Positions 1-7,353 of a stretch of DNA of 34,300 nucleotides are shown here, one piece after another. A program made the translations under genes and the position numbers. The DNA comes from an uncultured Opitutia bacterium (GTDB taxonomy: Bacteria > Verrucomicrobiota > Verrucomicrobiia > Opitutales > UBA953), in the NCBI GenBank assembly GCA_903868455.1, contig CAIPVK010000141.1, forward strand, positions 1 to 34,300, given 5' to 3'. Position 1 is the stretch's first letter. Each line of letters begins with the position of its first letter. Below the pieces are notes generated by a model, which saw only the letters and a list, made by a program, of their open reading frames with translations, made no database searches and was not told the DNA's origin.

Positions 1-781
1 AATCCGCCGCCGGCCACTGCACGTCACCGGCCACGCGCGTGTGACTATCACTGCCGCCCGTCCGCAGCAACCCCAACTTGCCGGCCAACTCCCCATACTT
101 TCGCACCGCGCCCGCCGTGTGTTTCGGGTGCCACACCTCGATCCCGGCCAGCCCTTGGTCCACAAACTCCCGAATCACCTTGTCCACACCGGTCAACCCC
201 GGATGCGCCAACACCGCCACCCCGCCGGCCCGCCGCACGTGCCCGATCGCCTCGGCCACCGTCATCCGGTACCGTTCGATGTACGCCGCCCGGCCTTGTT
301 TCAAGAACCGCTCGAACGCCTCCTCCACCGTCTTCACGACGCCCCGTTTCTGCAACGCCCGCGCCACATGCGGCCGGCCCAACACCCCGCAATCCGAACA
401 CGCCTCCACTTCCGCCACCGTCAATTCGACGCCGAGTTCGTTCAACCGGCCGACAATCTTCGTCATCCGTTGCACCCGGACTTGCCGGCAATGATCGAGG
501 ACCAACCGCAACGGCTCGTGCCGCCAGCGGTCCCCGGCAAAGTAACCGAGCAGATGCACTTCCTGTCCACCCACCCGGCAAGTGATCTCCGCCCCCACCG
601 TTACCGGCAACCCTACGGACTCACCGGCGGCCAGCAGTTCTTCGGCGCCGGCCACGGTGTCGTGGTCGGTCAACGCGATCATCGGGCAACCGGCGACTTG
701 GGCTTGGGAGACGAGTTCGCCGGGCGGGAAGATGCCGTCGGAATACCGGGAATGCAGATGCAGGTCAGCCGAACACAACAT
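1..781 (-). CDS. PHP-domain metal-dependent phosphoesterase (TrpH/YciV type), 3' end outside window
   Basis: Reading the minus strand from an ATG at 781 gives 260 codons open to the window edge. The PHP metal-site motifs appear in order: DLHLHS (residues 6-11, His8 and His10), Asp15, TDHD (38-41), Glu65, His76, GRPH (135-138), AHPG (192-195) and GSDSH (243-247). That set fits the TrpH/YciV branch, whose studied members are 5'-3' exonucleases trimming RNA or acting on 3',5'-bisnucleotides; the exact substrate here is inferred. A purine-rich GGGTGAG at 786-792 precedes the start. Composition is odd: about 67% GC in a sampled stretch against about 85% in a sampled stretch of ftsY, with many TTG, GGT and GGA codons that the neighbours avoid. 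The gene may come from another replicon or another genome joined in assembly. Family is confident; origin is not. Confidence 0.87.
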   Translation of the reverse strand, partial: MLCSADLHLHSRYSDGIFPPGELVSQAQVAGCPMIALTDHDTVAGAEELLAAGESVGLPVTVGAEITCRVGGQEVHLLGYFAGDRWRHEPLRLVLDHCRQVRVQRMTKIVGRLNELGVELTVAEVEACSDCGVLGRPHVARALQKRGVVKTVEEAFERFLKQGRAAYIERYRMTVAEAIGHVRRAGGVAVLAHPGLTGVDKVIREFVDQGLAGIEVWHPKHTAGAVRKYGELAGKLGLLRTGGSDSHTRVAGDVQWPAAD

Positions 782-795
782 CGGCTCACCCGGCC

Positions 796-1500
796 GTGCG
801 CGCGGGCGGGGCGGCCGAGGTCGCCGCCGCCGTGCTCGAGCGCCGGCTCGCCTCGCCGCCCTGGACCCCCGACTGGTCCTCGACGCCCGTGGTCATCCTC
901 CTGCTGGGCGTCAACGGCGCGGGCAAGACGACGACCGCCGCCAAGCTCGCCGCCCGCCTCGGGGCCGAGGGGCACCCCGCCCTGCTCGGCGCCTGCGACA
1001 CCTTCCGCGCCGCGGCCGGCGCCCAGCTCGAGACCTGGGCCTCGCGCCTCGGCGTGCCCGTGGTCGGCGGCAAGCCGGGCGCGGACCCGGCGGCGGTGGC
1101 CTTCGACGCGGTGACGGCCGGCGCGGCGCGCGGCGCGCACGCCGTGCTGCTCGACAGCGCGGGGCGGCTCCACACCAAGGCCCACCTGCTGGAGGAGCTG
1201 CGCAAGCTCGTCCGCGTCGCGGGCAAGGCCCGCGCGGGCGCGCCCCACGAGCGCTGGCTGGTGGTCGACGGCTCGCTGGGGTCCAACTCGGTCGAGCAGG
1301 CGCGCGTCTTCCACGAGGCGGTCGGGCTCACGGGCCTGGTCGTCACCAAGCTCGACGGCGAGGGCCGGGGCGGCGCCGCGGTGGGCATCGCGCGCGAGAC
1401 GGGCGTCCCCGTGCGCTTCGTCGGCGTCGGCGAGGCGGCGGAGGACCTGCTGCCGCTGGACGCGCGCGCCTACGCCCGCTCGCTGGTGGGGCTGGACTGA
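796..1500 (+). CDS. ftsY: Signal recognition particle receptor FtsY, N domain largely missing
   Basis: FtsY is the SRP-receptor GTPase that delivers ribosome-nascent chain complexes to SecYEG at the inner membrane. From a GTG at 796 the protein has 234 residues. It carries the G domain: GVNGAGKTTT (38-47, G1), DTFRAAA (68-74, G2), DSAGR (120-124, G3, usually DTAGR) and TKLDG (184-188, G4). The usual DATTGQN stretch reads DGSLGSN (158-164). Only about 35 residues precede G1, whereas a normal NG core has roughly 80-100, so most of the N-domain helices are absent. The frame stays open upstream of 796 but that sequence is antisense to the PHP gene and does not look like an N domain. The gene is therefore either 5'-truncated at a chimeric junction or a degenerate FtsY. 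The aroB start lies 46 bases downstream. Confidence 0.8.
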   Translation: MRAGGAAEVAAAVLERRLASPPWTPDWSSTPVVILLLGVNGAGKTTTAAKLAARLGAEGHPALLGACDTFRAAAGAQLETWASRLGVPVVGGKPGADPAAVAFDAVTAGAARGAHAVLLDSAGRLHTKAHLLEELRKLVRVAGKARAGAPHERWLVVDGSLGSNSVEQARVFHEAVGLTGLVVTKLDGEGRGGAAVGIARETGVPVRFVGVGEAAEDLLPLDARAYARSLVGLD

Positions 1501-1546
1501 GGGCTCCGTCCTTGCCGCCCGCGGGGCCGAGGCCCTAGGGTCGGGC

Positions 1547-2641
1547 ATGGCCTGCGTCGTCGAGACCGTCCGCGCCGCCTCCGGCGCCTACCCCGTGCAC
1601 ATCGGGCCGGACGCCCTGTCGGCCGCGGCCGAGGCCGCCGCCGCGGCCCGCCGCGCCGGCGCGGGCGTGCTGACGGTCGCCGCGCCCGGGGTCCGCGCCG
1701 CGCTGCCCGCGGCGATGGCGCGCTTCGCCGCGCTCGGCCCCGTGCATGTGACGCGGGCCGACGGCGAGACGGCGAAGTCGCCCGCCGAGCTGGCCGACCT
1801 CTGGGAGGCGCTGGCGGAGGCCAAGCTCGGGCGCGACGGCGTGGTCGTCGCCCTCGGGGGCGGCGTGGTCGGCGACCTCGCGGGCTTCGCGGCCGCGAGC
1901 TACCTGCGCGGCGTCGCCGTGATCCAGGTCCCGACCACGCTGCTCGCGATGGTGGACAGCTCCGTCGGCGGCAAGACGGGGATCAACCTCGTCCATGGCA
2001 AGAACCTCGCCGGCGCCTTCCACGCGCCGGCGCTCGTCGCCGCGGACACCTCGCTGCTCGCCACCCTGCCCGCGCGCGAGCTCGCCGCGGGCATGGCGGA
2101 GGTCCTCAAGTACGGCCTGCTCGGCGACGCCGCGCTCCTCGCCGAGGTCGAGGCCGCCGGCCGCATGGCCTGGGACCACCCGGCGCTGCCGGGGATCATC
2201 CGCCGCTGCGTGCGGATGAAGGCCGAGGTCGTCGGCGGCGACGAGCGCGAGACGGCGCGAGCCGGCGGCCGGGCGCTCCTGAACCTCGGGCACACCTTCG
2301 GCCACGCCGTCGAGGCGGTGGCCGGCTACGGCGCCTACCTCCACGGCGAGGCGGTGGGCGTCGGCCTGGCGATGGCCGCGGCGCTCTCGCGGGACCTCGG
2401 CCTGGTCGGCGACGGCGACGTCGCCCGCGTCGTCGCGGCGGTCGAGGCGCAGGGCCTGCCTTCCCGCCTGCGCGCGCCCCTGCCGGCCGACGCGCTGGCG
2501 GCGGCGATGCGGCACGACAAGAAGGCGCGCGCGGGCCGCATCCGCTTCGTCGTGCTCGAGGCGCTCGGCCGCGCGGCGACGCGCGACGACGTGCCGGAGG
2601 ACGCCGCCCGGCGGGTGCTCCTCGCCCACGGCGCGGCCTGA
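1547..2641 (+). CDS. aroB: 3-dehydroquinate synthase
   Basis: AroB converts DAHP to 3-dehydroquinate with NAD+ and a divalent metal, the second step of the shikimate pathway in the cytoplasm. The 364-residue length is normal. Visible signatures are the NAD-binding GGGVVGD (104-110), DSSVGGKTG (137-145), GMAEVLKYG (182-190), and the metal-ligand region with GHTFGHA (248-254) and HGEAV (266-270). The ATG at 1547 follows a weak purine stretch (AGGGTCGGGC). The gene follows ftsY on the same strand and ends convergently with the small lipoprotein gene, one base from that gene's stop. Identification is secure. Confidence 0.96.
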   Translation: MACVVETVRAASGAYPVHIGPDALSAAAEAAAAARRAGAGVLTVAAPGVRAALPAAMARFAALGPVHVTRADGETAKSPAELADLWEALAEAKLGRDGVVVALGGGVVGDLAGFAAASYLRGVAVIQVPTTLLAMVDSSVGGKTGINLVHGKNLAGAFHAPALVAADTSLLATLPARELAAGMAEVLKYGLLGDAALLAEVEAAGRMAWDHPALPGIIRRCVRMKAEVVGGDERETARAGGRALLNLGHTFGHAVEAVAGYGAYLHGEAVGVGLAMAAALSRDLGLVGDGDVARVVAAVEAQGLPSRLRAPLPADALAAAMRHDKKARAGRIRFVVLEALGRAATRDDVPEDAARRVLLAHGAA

Positions 2642-2642
2642 G

Positions 2643-2864
2643 TCAGGGCGCGGCGTCGGGGCCGACGGCCGGGCGCGCCGCCCGCCAGTCGCCGTCGCGG
2701 GCGCGCTCGGCGTTGCGGCGGTTTGCCGCCTCGATCCCGCCCTCGGGCGCGGGCTCGCCCGCGAGGGCGGCGGCGGCCGGGGTCTTCTCGAGCCGATGGC
2801 CGGGCTGGTCGGCGGGGCCGCCGGCGCAGCCGGCGAGCAGGAGGGCGAGGAAGGCGGGGCGCAT
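2643..2864 (-). CDS. Small putative lipoprotein, unknown function
   Basis: This is a 73-codon frame beginning one base after the stop of the phosphohexomutase gene, so it is probably translated from the same mRNA. The N terminus is a very short signal peptide (MRPAFLALLLAG) ending in a lipobox LAGC with Cys13 as the lipidation site. The rest is polar and rich in Ala, Arg and Pro with no recognised domain. The signal is short for a lipoprotein and high GC makes spurious frames common. The start spacing and the lipobox argue that it is real. No function can be assigned. Confidence 0.5.
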   Translation of the reverse strand: MRPAFLALLLAGCAGGPADQPGHRLEKTPAAAALAGEPAPEGGIEAANRRNAERARDGDWRAARPAVGPDAAP

Positions 2865-2865
2865 G

Positions 2866-4791
2866 TCAGGGGGCGCGGCGGGCGGCGTCCTTGCCGGCCC
2901 AGGCGAGGAGGCCGTCGACCTGGGCGCGGGCGGCGGCGCGGGCGGCGGCGAGTCGGTCGGGGTCGTCGACCGCGACGCGGGCGAAGCCGTAGAACTTGAC
3001 CTTGGGCTCGGTGCCCGAGGGGCGGATGCCGAGGCGGCGGCCGTCGGCGAGGTCGACGAGGAGGAAGTCCTCGCGGGGAAGGAACTCGCCGTCGGCGTCC
3101 GTGGCCGAGCCGTCGGCGAGGTCCGTCACGGCGACGACCGCGGATCCGTCGACCTCGGCCGGGGGCGAGGCGCGCCAGGAGGCGAGCAGCTTGCGGATGG
3201 AGGCCGCGCCCGTCGCGCCCTCGCGGGCGAGGTTGAGGAGCCCCTCGGCGTGGGCCCCGTGACGCAGGTGGAGGGCGTCGAGGGCGTCGGCCAGCGTGCG
3301 GCCGCGCGCGCGGAGGGCCGCGGCGTACTCCGCCAGGAGGACGGCCGAGGCGTTGGCGTCCTTATCGCGCACGCCGTCGTCGGCGAGGTAGCCGTGGCTC
3401 TCCTCGAGGCCGATGAGGAAGAGGGTGGAGTGGCGGAGGGCGAGGGGGGCGCGACGGCGCAGGGGCAGGCCGGGCGCCTCCGGGCCGGCGCGCTCGGCGA
3501 GGCGGGCGGCCCAGCGCTCGGCCTTGCCCGCGATCCACTTGAACCCGACGAGCGTGCCGACGCAGCGCACGCCGTGGCGCGCGCAGAGGGCGTCGACGAG
3601 CGGGGTGGTGACGACCGACTTCACGACCGCGGCGGCGGGCGAGCCCTCCGGGGGCAGGATGCCCGCGTCCTTGAGCGAGGACAGGCGGTGCTCGCAGAGG
3701 AGGGCCGCGATCTCGTTGCCCGTCAGGACGCGGTACCCGTCGCCGACCCGGATGGCCGCGCCGACGCGGTCGGCGTCGGGGTCCGTGGCCAAGGCGAGGT
3801 CGGCGCCCTCGCGCGCGGCCTGGGCGAGCGCGAGCGCGAAGGCCTCGGGGTTCTCGGGGTTGGGCGAGCGGACGGTGGGGAAGGCGCCGTCGTGCTCGGC
3901 CTGCTCGGCGACGAGCGCGGGCTCCACGCCGAGCCGGCGAAGGGCGGGGACGACCATGACGTCGCCGGTGCCGTGCAGGTTGGTGAAGACGACGCGGGGG
4001 GCGTGCCGGCGCAGGACCTCGGGATCGGCCACGCCCGCGCACAGGCGGTCGAGGTAGGCGGCCTCGGCGGAGGCGGGAACGGGGCGCGCGGCCGAGCGGT
4101 CGGCGGCGGCCAGGGCCGCGACCGCGCCGGGGCCGAGCGCCTCGACGCGGGCGACGATCGCGGCGTCGTGGGGCGGCAGGACCTGGCCGCCGTCGCCGAG
4201 GTAGCACTTGAAGCCGTTGTCGTGGGGCGGGTTGTGGCTGGCGGTGATGACGACGCCGGCGTCGGCGCCGAGATGCCGGACGGTGAAGCTGAGCTGCGGC
4301 GTGGAGCGCGGGCCGTCGAACAGCCACGCCTCGCCGCCGAGGGCGCACCAGGCCGCGGCGACCGACTCGGCGAACGCGCGCGAGAAGTGCCGGACGTCGT
4401 GGGCGACGACCAGGCGCGGGGCGGCCTTGCCGAGCGACGCGAGATGGCCGTGCAGGCCGGCGGTGGCGCGGATCAGGTTGGTCTCGTTCAGGCAGGCGGC
4501 GCCGACGGCGGGATGGCGGGGCGCCGAGCCCGCGGGGGCGTCGCCGCGCTCGGAGGGAGCCACGACCTTGCCGATGGTCCTGCCGCGCATGCCGCCCGTG
4601 CCGAAGGCCACGCCCTTGTAGAAGCGGTCCTCGAGCTCGGACCATTCGCCGGCGTCGGCGAGCTCGGCCACGGCGGCGGCGGCCCAGGCGGGCAGGCCCT
4701 CGGCGCCGAGCCAGAGCCTCAGGTTGGCGAGGGCGGCGGGGGACAGCTTGCCGGAGGACTCGAGGCGGGCGAGGAGGGCGGCGGGGGACAT
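2866..4791 (-). CDS. Phospho-sugar mutase (phosphoglucomutase/phosphomannomutase family)
   Basis: The enzyme is an alpha-D-phosphohexomutase, interconverting hexose 1- and 6-phosphates in the cytoplasm. From the ATG at 4791 it has 641 residues, at the long end of the family. All four active-site loops are present: TASHNP (183-188, phosphoserine Ser185), metal loop DPDADR (337-342), sugar-binding EESHG (463-467) and phosphate-binding RPSGTEPK (590-597). The 4791 ATG has a GGAGGCGAG stretch about 15 bases upstream; a TTG at 4827 would add 12 non-conserved residues and is less likely. The length and the glycogen-type loops favour phosphoglucomutase-like activity, but glucose versus mannose specificity cannot be read from the sequence. 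The gene is divergent from the YfgM-like gene, with a 116-base gap. Confidence 0.94.
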   Translation of the reverse strand: MSPAALLARLESSGKLSPAALANLRLWLGAEGLPAWAAAAVAELADAGEWSELEDRFYKGVAFGTGGMRGRTIGKVVAPSERGDAPAGSAPRHPAVGAACLNETNLIRATAGLHGHLASLGKAAPRLVVAHDVRHFSRAFAESVAAAWCALGGEAWLFDGPRSTPQLSFTVRHLGADAGVVITASHNPPHDNGFKCYLGDGGQVLPPHDAAIVARVEALGPGAVAALAAADRSAARPVPASAEAAYLDRLCAGVADPEVLRRHAPRVVFTNLHGTGDVMVVPALRRLGVEPALVAEQAEHDGAFPTVRSPNPENPEAFALALAQAAREGADLALATDPDADRVGAAIRVGDGYRVLTGNEIAALLCEHRLSSLKDAGILPPEGSPAAAVVKSVVTTPLVDALCARHGVRCVGTLVGFKWIAGKAERWAARLAERAGPEAPGLPLRRRAPLALRHSTLFLIGLEESHGYLADDGVRDKDANASAVLLAEYAAALRARGRTLADALDALHLRHGAHAEGLLNLAREGATGAASIRKLLASWRASPPAEVDGSAVVAVTDLADGSATDADGEFLPREDFLLVDLADGRRLGIRPSGTEPKVKFYGFARVAVDDPDRLAAARAAARAQVDGLLAWAGKDAARRAP

Positions 4792-4868
4792 CGCGGCCAG
4801 TCTCGCCTCCGAGGCCGGGCAGGACAAGCGCGGAAGGCCCGGGGCGGGCCGGCCGCGCGCCTCTCCCG

Positions 4869-4883
4869 GGGTTGACTCAACCC
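4869..4883. promoter_or_regulatory. Perfect inverted repeat over a -35-like hexamer
   Basis: GGGTTGA-C-TCAACCC forms 7-base arms around one central base, in the gap between the divergent mutase and YfgM-like genes. It contains TTGACT (4872-4877), a good -35 match for transcription towards 4908, although no convincing -10 lies 16-18 bases on. It may be an operator or a chance palindrome. Confidence 0.35.
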
Positions 4884-4907
4884 GCGTCCTGCCAAGGGTT
4901 GGGGGCT

Positions 4908-5612
4908 ATGTCGCAGGACCGCAACCCGAGCCCGAAGGGCGACGACCGCAACCTCGTCGTGGTGGACGAGGACTTCGCCCAGGCCGACGCCGAGGACCGC
5001 CTCTGGCTGTTCTGGGAGCGCCACCGCTCCAAGATCGTCGGCTCCGTCGTCGCCGTGGTCGCCGGCCTCGTCGCCTTCTTCGCCTACGTCGCATGGGAGA
5101 CCGCCCGCCGCGAGGCGGTCGGCGAGGCCTACGCCGCCCTCGCGGACGACGACGCGCGCCGGGCCTTCGCCCGCGAGCACGCCGGCGACCCGCTCGCCAC
5201 CGCCGCCCTGCTGACGATCGCCGACGAGCTCCTCGCCAAGGGCAAGGGCTCGTCCAAGGCCTACGCCGAGGCCGCCGCCTCCGACCCCGGCCCCTCGCGC
5301 GCCGGCCAGGCGCTGCTCTGGCGCGCCCGCCTTCACGCCGGCCTCCTCGCCCTCGACGAGGGCGCGACCGCCGACGGCCTCGCGCGCCTCGCCGAGGTGG
5401 CCGAGTCCGACGCGGCGCCCGACGCCCTGCGCGGCCCCGCCTTCCTCGCCCTCGCCCGCGCGGCGCTCGCGTCCAAGGACGCCGCCAAGGCGCGCGAGTG
5501 GCTCGACAAGATGGACCGCCTGCTCCGCCCCGACCACCCGTGGCGCGAGGAGCAGCGCCGCCTGATCGCCGCCGAGCCGGCCCTCCGGCCCGCGGCGACG
5601 CCGGGCTCCTGA
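4908..5612 (+). CDS. YfgM-like membrane-anchored TPR-type protein
   Basis: This 234-residue protein has a charged cytoplasmic N terminus, one transmembrane segment at about 43-63 and an alanine-rich helical extracytoplasmic part. That architecture is the one seen in YfgM-like tetratricopeptide proteins, which in E. coli associate with SecYEG and periplasmic chaperones. The stretch DRLWLFWERHRSKI just before the membrane segment is also typical of the family. Start: the ATG at 4908 preceded by GGGTTGGGGGCT; a TTG at 4872 would put the beginning inside the promoter palindrome. The ABC ATPase gene starts 7 bases after the stop, so this is probably the first gene of the following operon. Function at the translocon is inferred from fold resemblance only. 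Confidence 0.72.
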   Translation: MSQDRNPSPKGDDRNLVVVDEDFAQADAEDRLWLFWERHRSKIVGSVVAVVAGLVAFFAYVAWETARREAVGEAYAALADDDARRAFAREHAGDPLATAALLTIADELLAKGKGSSKAYAEAAASDPGPSRAGQALLWRARLHAGLLALDEGATADGLARLAEVAESDAAPDALRGPAFLALARAALASKDAAKAREWLDKMDRLLRPDHPWREEQRRLIAAEPALRPAATPGS

Positions 5613-5619
5613 CCGAGGG

Positions 5620-6591
5620 ATGGGCGACGCGGCCTCCCAGACCGTCCCGGCGCTCGAGGTCCGCGGCCTCACGCGCCGCTATGGCAAGCTGACGGCGGTC
5701 GACGCGGTGAGCTTCGCGGTGGCGCCCGGCGAGATCGTCGGCTTCCTCGGCCCCAACGGCGCCGGCAAGTCGACGACGCTGCGCATCCTCGCCGGGCGGC
5801 TGCTCGCGACGGAAGGCAGCGCCTTCGTGGGCGGCGTGTCGGTCGCCGCCGAGCCCGCCGCGGCGCGGCGCCGGCTGGCGCACATGCCCGAGAACAACCC
5901 CTTGCCCGAGGACACGCGCGTGCGCGAGTACCTCGAGCTGCGCGCGCGCCTGAAGGGCGTGGACGAGGAGCGCGTCGGGCTGCGCGTCGACCAGGTGCTG
6001 CACGACTGCGACCTGCGCGAGCGCGCGGGGAGCCTGATCGGCCACCTCTCCAAGGGCTACCGCCAGCGCGTGGGCATCGCGGACGCGCTCGTGGCCGAGC
6101 CCGAGGTCGTGCTGCTCGACGAGCCCACCATCGGCCTCGACCCGCACCAGGTGCTCGGCATCCGCGACCTGCTCCGCCGCCTGCGCGGGAAGCTGGCCGT
6201 GCTCATCTCGAGCCACATCCTGAGCGAGGTGGAGCAGGTCTGCGACCGGGTGGTCATCATCCACCGCGGCAAGCTGGTCGCCCAAGGGCGCCCCGACGAC
6301 CTGCGGCGCGAGCTGCTGCCGCCGCCGGCGCTGGCCGTCGGGACGGACGCCGGCGCGGCCGCGGTCGGCGCCGTCGCCGCGCGGCTCGACCCCGCGGCGC
6401 GCGCGTCCGAGGACGGACCCGGGCGCGTGCGCGTGGAGCTGCCGCGCGGCTCACCCGCGCGCGAGCGCCTGCTCGGCGCGCTCGCCGAGGCGGGCGTGCC
6501 CGTGCGCTCGCTCTCCGAGGAGGCGGCGGGCCTCGAGGCGGTGTTCCTCGCCGCGACGCGGCGCGAGGCGCGGGAGGCGCCGGCCGCCTGA
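5620..6591 (+). CDS. ABC transporter ATP-binding protein, GldA-like
   Basis: A 323-residue ABC ATPase: Walker A GPNGAGKST (44-52), signature LSKGYRQR (143-150), Walker B VVLLDEPT (163-170) and switch-His in SSH (197-199). The LSKGYRQR signature and the C-terminal extension of about 100 residues after the nucleotide-binding domain are typical of the ATPases paired with GldF/GldG-type membrane proteins. The stop overlaps the permease start (6589-6591), indicating translational coupling. The transported substrate is not known for this class outside Bacteroidota gliding. The stretch PENNPLPEDTRVREYL after the Q-loop is also seen in GldA-like proteins. Confidence 0.95.
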   Translation: MGDAASQTVPALEVRGLTRRYGKLTAVDAVSFAVAPGEIVGFLGPNGAGKSTTLRILAGRLLATEGSAFVGGVSVAAEPAAARRRLAHMPENNPLPEDTRVREYLELRARLKGVDEERVGLRVDQVLHDCDLRERAGSLIGHLSKGYRQRVGIADALVAEPEVVLLDEPTIGLDPHQVLGIRDLLRRLRGKLAVLISSHILSEVEQVCDRVVIIHRGKLVAQGRPDDLRRELLPPPALAVGTDAGAAAVGAVAARLDPAARASEDGPGRVRVELPRGSPARERLLGALAEAGVPVRSLSEEAAGLEAVFLAATRREAREAPAA

Positions 6592-7352
6592 TGCGCGCCT
6601 TCCGCACGCTGCTCGCGCACGAGCTGCGCACGATGTGGCTGGGGTGGACGACCTGGGCCGCCTGGTCGCTCTTCCTCGGGCTGCAGGCCTTCGTCTTCTG
6701 GTACGCCGCGCTCGCCTGCTCGCGCGGGCCCATGCCCTGGACGCCGGTCGAGGCGGTCTTCCGCTGGTTCCCCCTCCCGCTCCTCACCCTCCTGCCGCTG
6801 CTCACGATGCGCGCGCTGGCCGAGGAGCGCCGCAGCGGCACGCTGGGCGCGCTGCTCTCGACCCAGGCGGGGCCGGGCGCGGTGGTGATGGCGAAGGCCG
6901 CGGCGGTGTGGCTGACCTGGGTCGGCTTCTGGGCGTCCTTCGCCGCGCTGCCCCTCCTCGCGGCCGCGACGCTCGGGGCCTCGGCCGACCCGCGGCTCGC
7001 GGACCCGCTGGCGATCGGCGGCGGGCTCGCCTTCGTGGCGGTGAGCGGCACGCTCCACGTGGCGATCGGCATCCTCTGCGGCTCGCGCACCCGGAGCCCC
7101 TCGCTCGCCGCGCTGCTCACCTTCGTCTGCCTGCTCGGCCTCACGGTCTCGGGCGGGCTGCTCGACGCGCTGCCCACGGACGGCTGGGGCGGGGTCGACT
7201 GGCTGAGGTCCGCGGCCGCTCACCTGCGCAACCTCGCCCACCTCGACGACTTCGCCTCGGGCGTGGTCGACACCGCGCCGCTGGCGCTCTACCTGGGAGG
7301 CGCCGCCATCTGCCTGGGCGTCGCCTTCCGCAACGTGGAGGAGCCGGACTGA
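6591..7352 (+). CDS. ABC transporter permease, GldF-like (ABC-2 type)
   Basis: The product has 253 residues with six hydrophobic segments, starting at about residues 23, 57, 98, 137, 166 and 228. It carries the ABC-2/GldF hallmark MRALAEERRSGTLGALL after the second segment. The start codon overlaps the stop of the ATPase gene by one base (TGATG). One permease with one ATPase would assemble as an A2B2 transporter in the inner membrane, with the GldG-like protein downstream as partner. The short length and absence of large periplasmic loops argue against a LolC/FtsX-type mechanotransmission protein. Confidence 0.92.
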   Translation: MRAFRTLLAHELRTMWLGWTTWAAWSLFLGLQAFVFWYAALACSRGPMPWTPVEAVFRWFPLPLLTLLPLLTMRALAEERRSGTLGALLSTQAGPGAVVMAKAAAVWLTWVGFWASFAALPLLAAATLGASADPRLADPLAIGGGLAFVAVSGTLHVAIGILCGSRTRSPSLAALLTFVCLLGLTVSGGLLDALPTDGWGGVDWLRSAAAHLRNLAHLDDFASGVVDTAPLALYLGGAAICLGVAFRNVEEPD

Positions 7353-7353
7353 G

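Noticed and set aside
41..1114. Plus-strand frames across the first kilobase, spanning the PHP/ftsY border
   Set aside because: They are antisense to a PHP protein with intact metal-site motifs, then run out of frame over ftsY.
2713..4875. Plus-strand open frame of 720 codons
   Set aside because: Antisense to the phosphohexomutase, which has all four active-site motifs.
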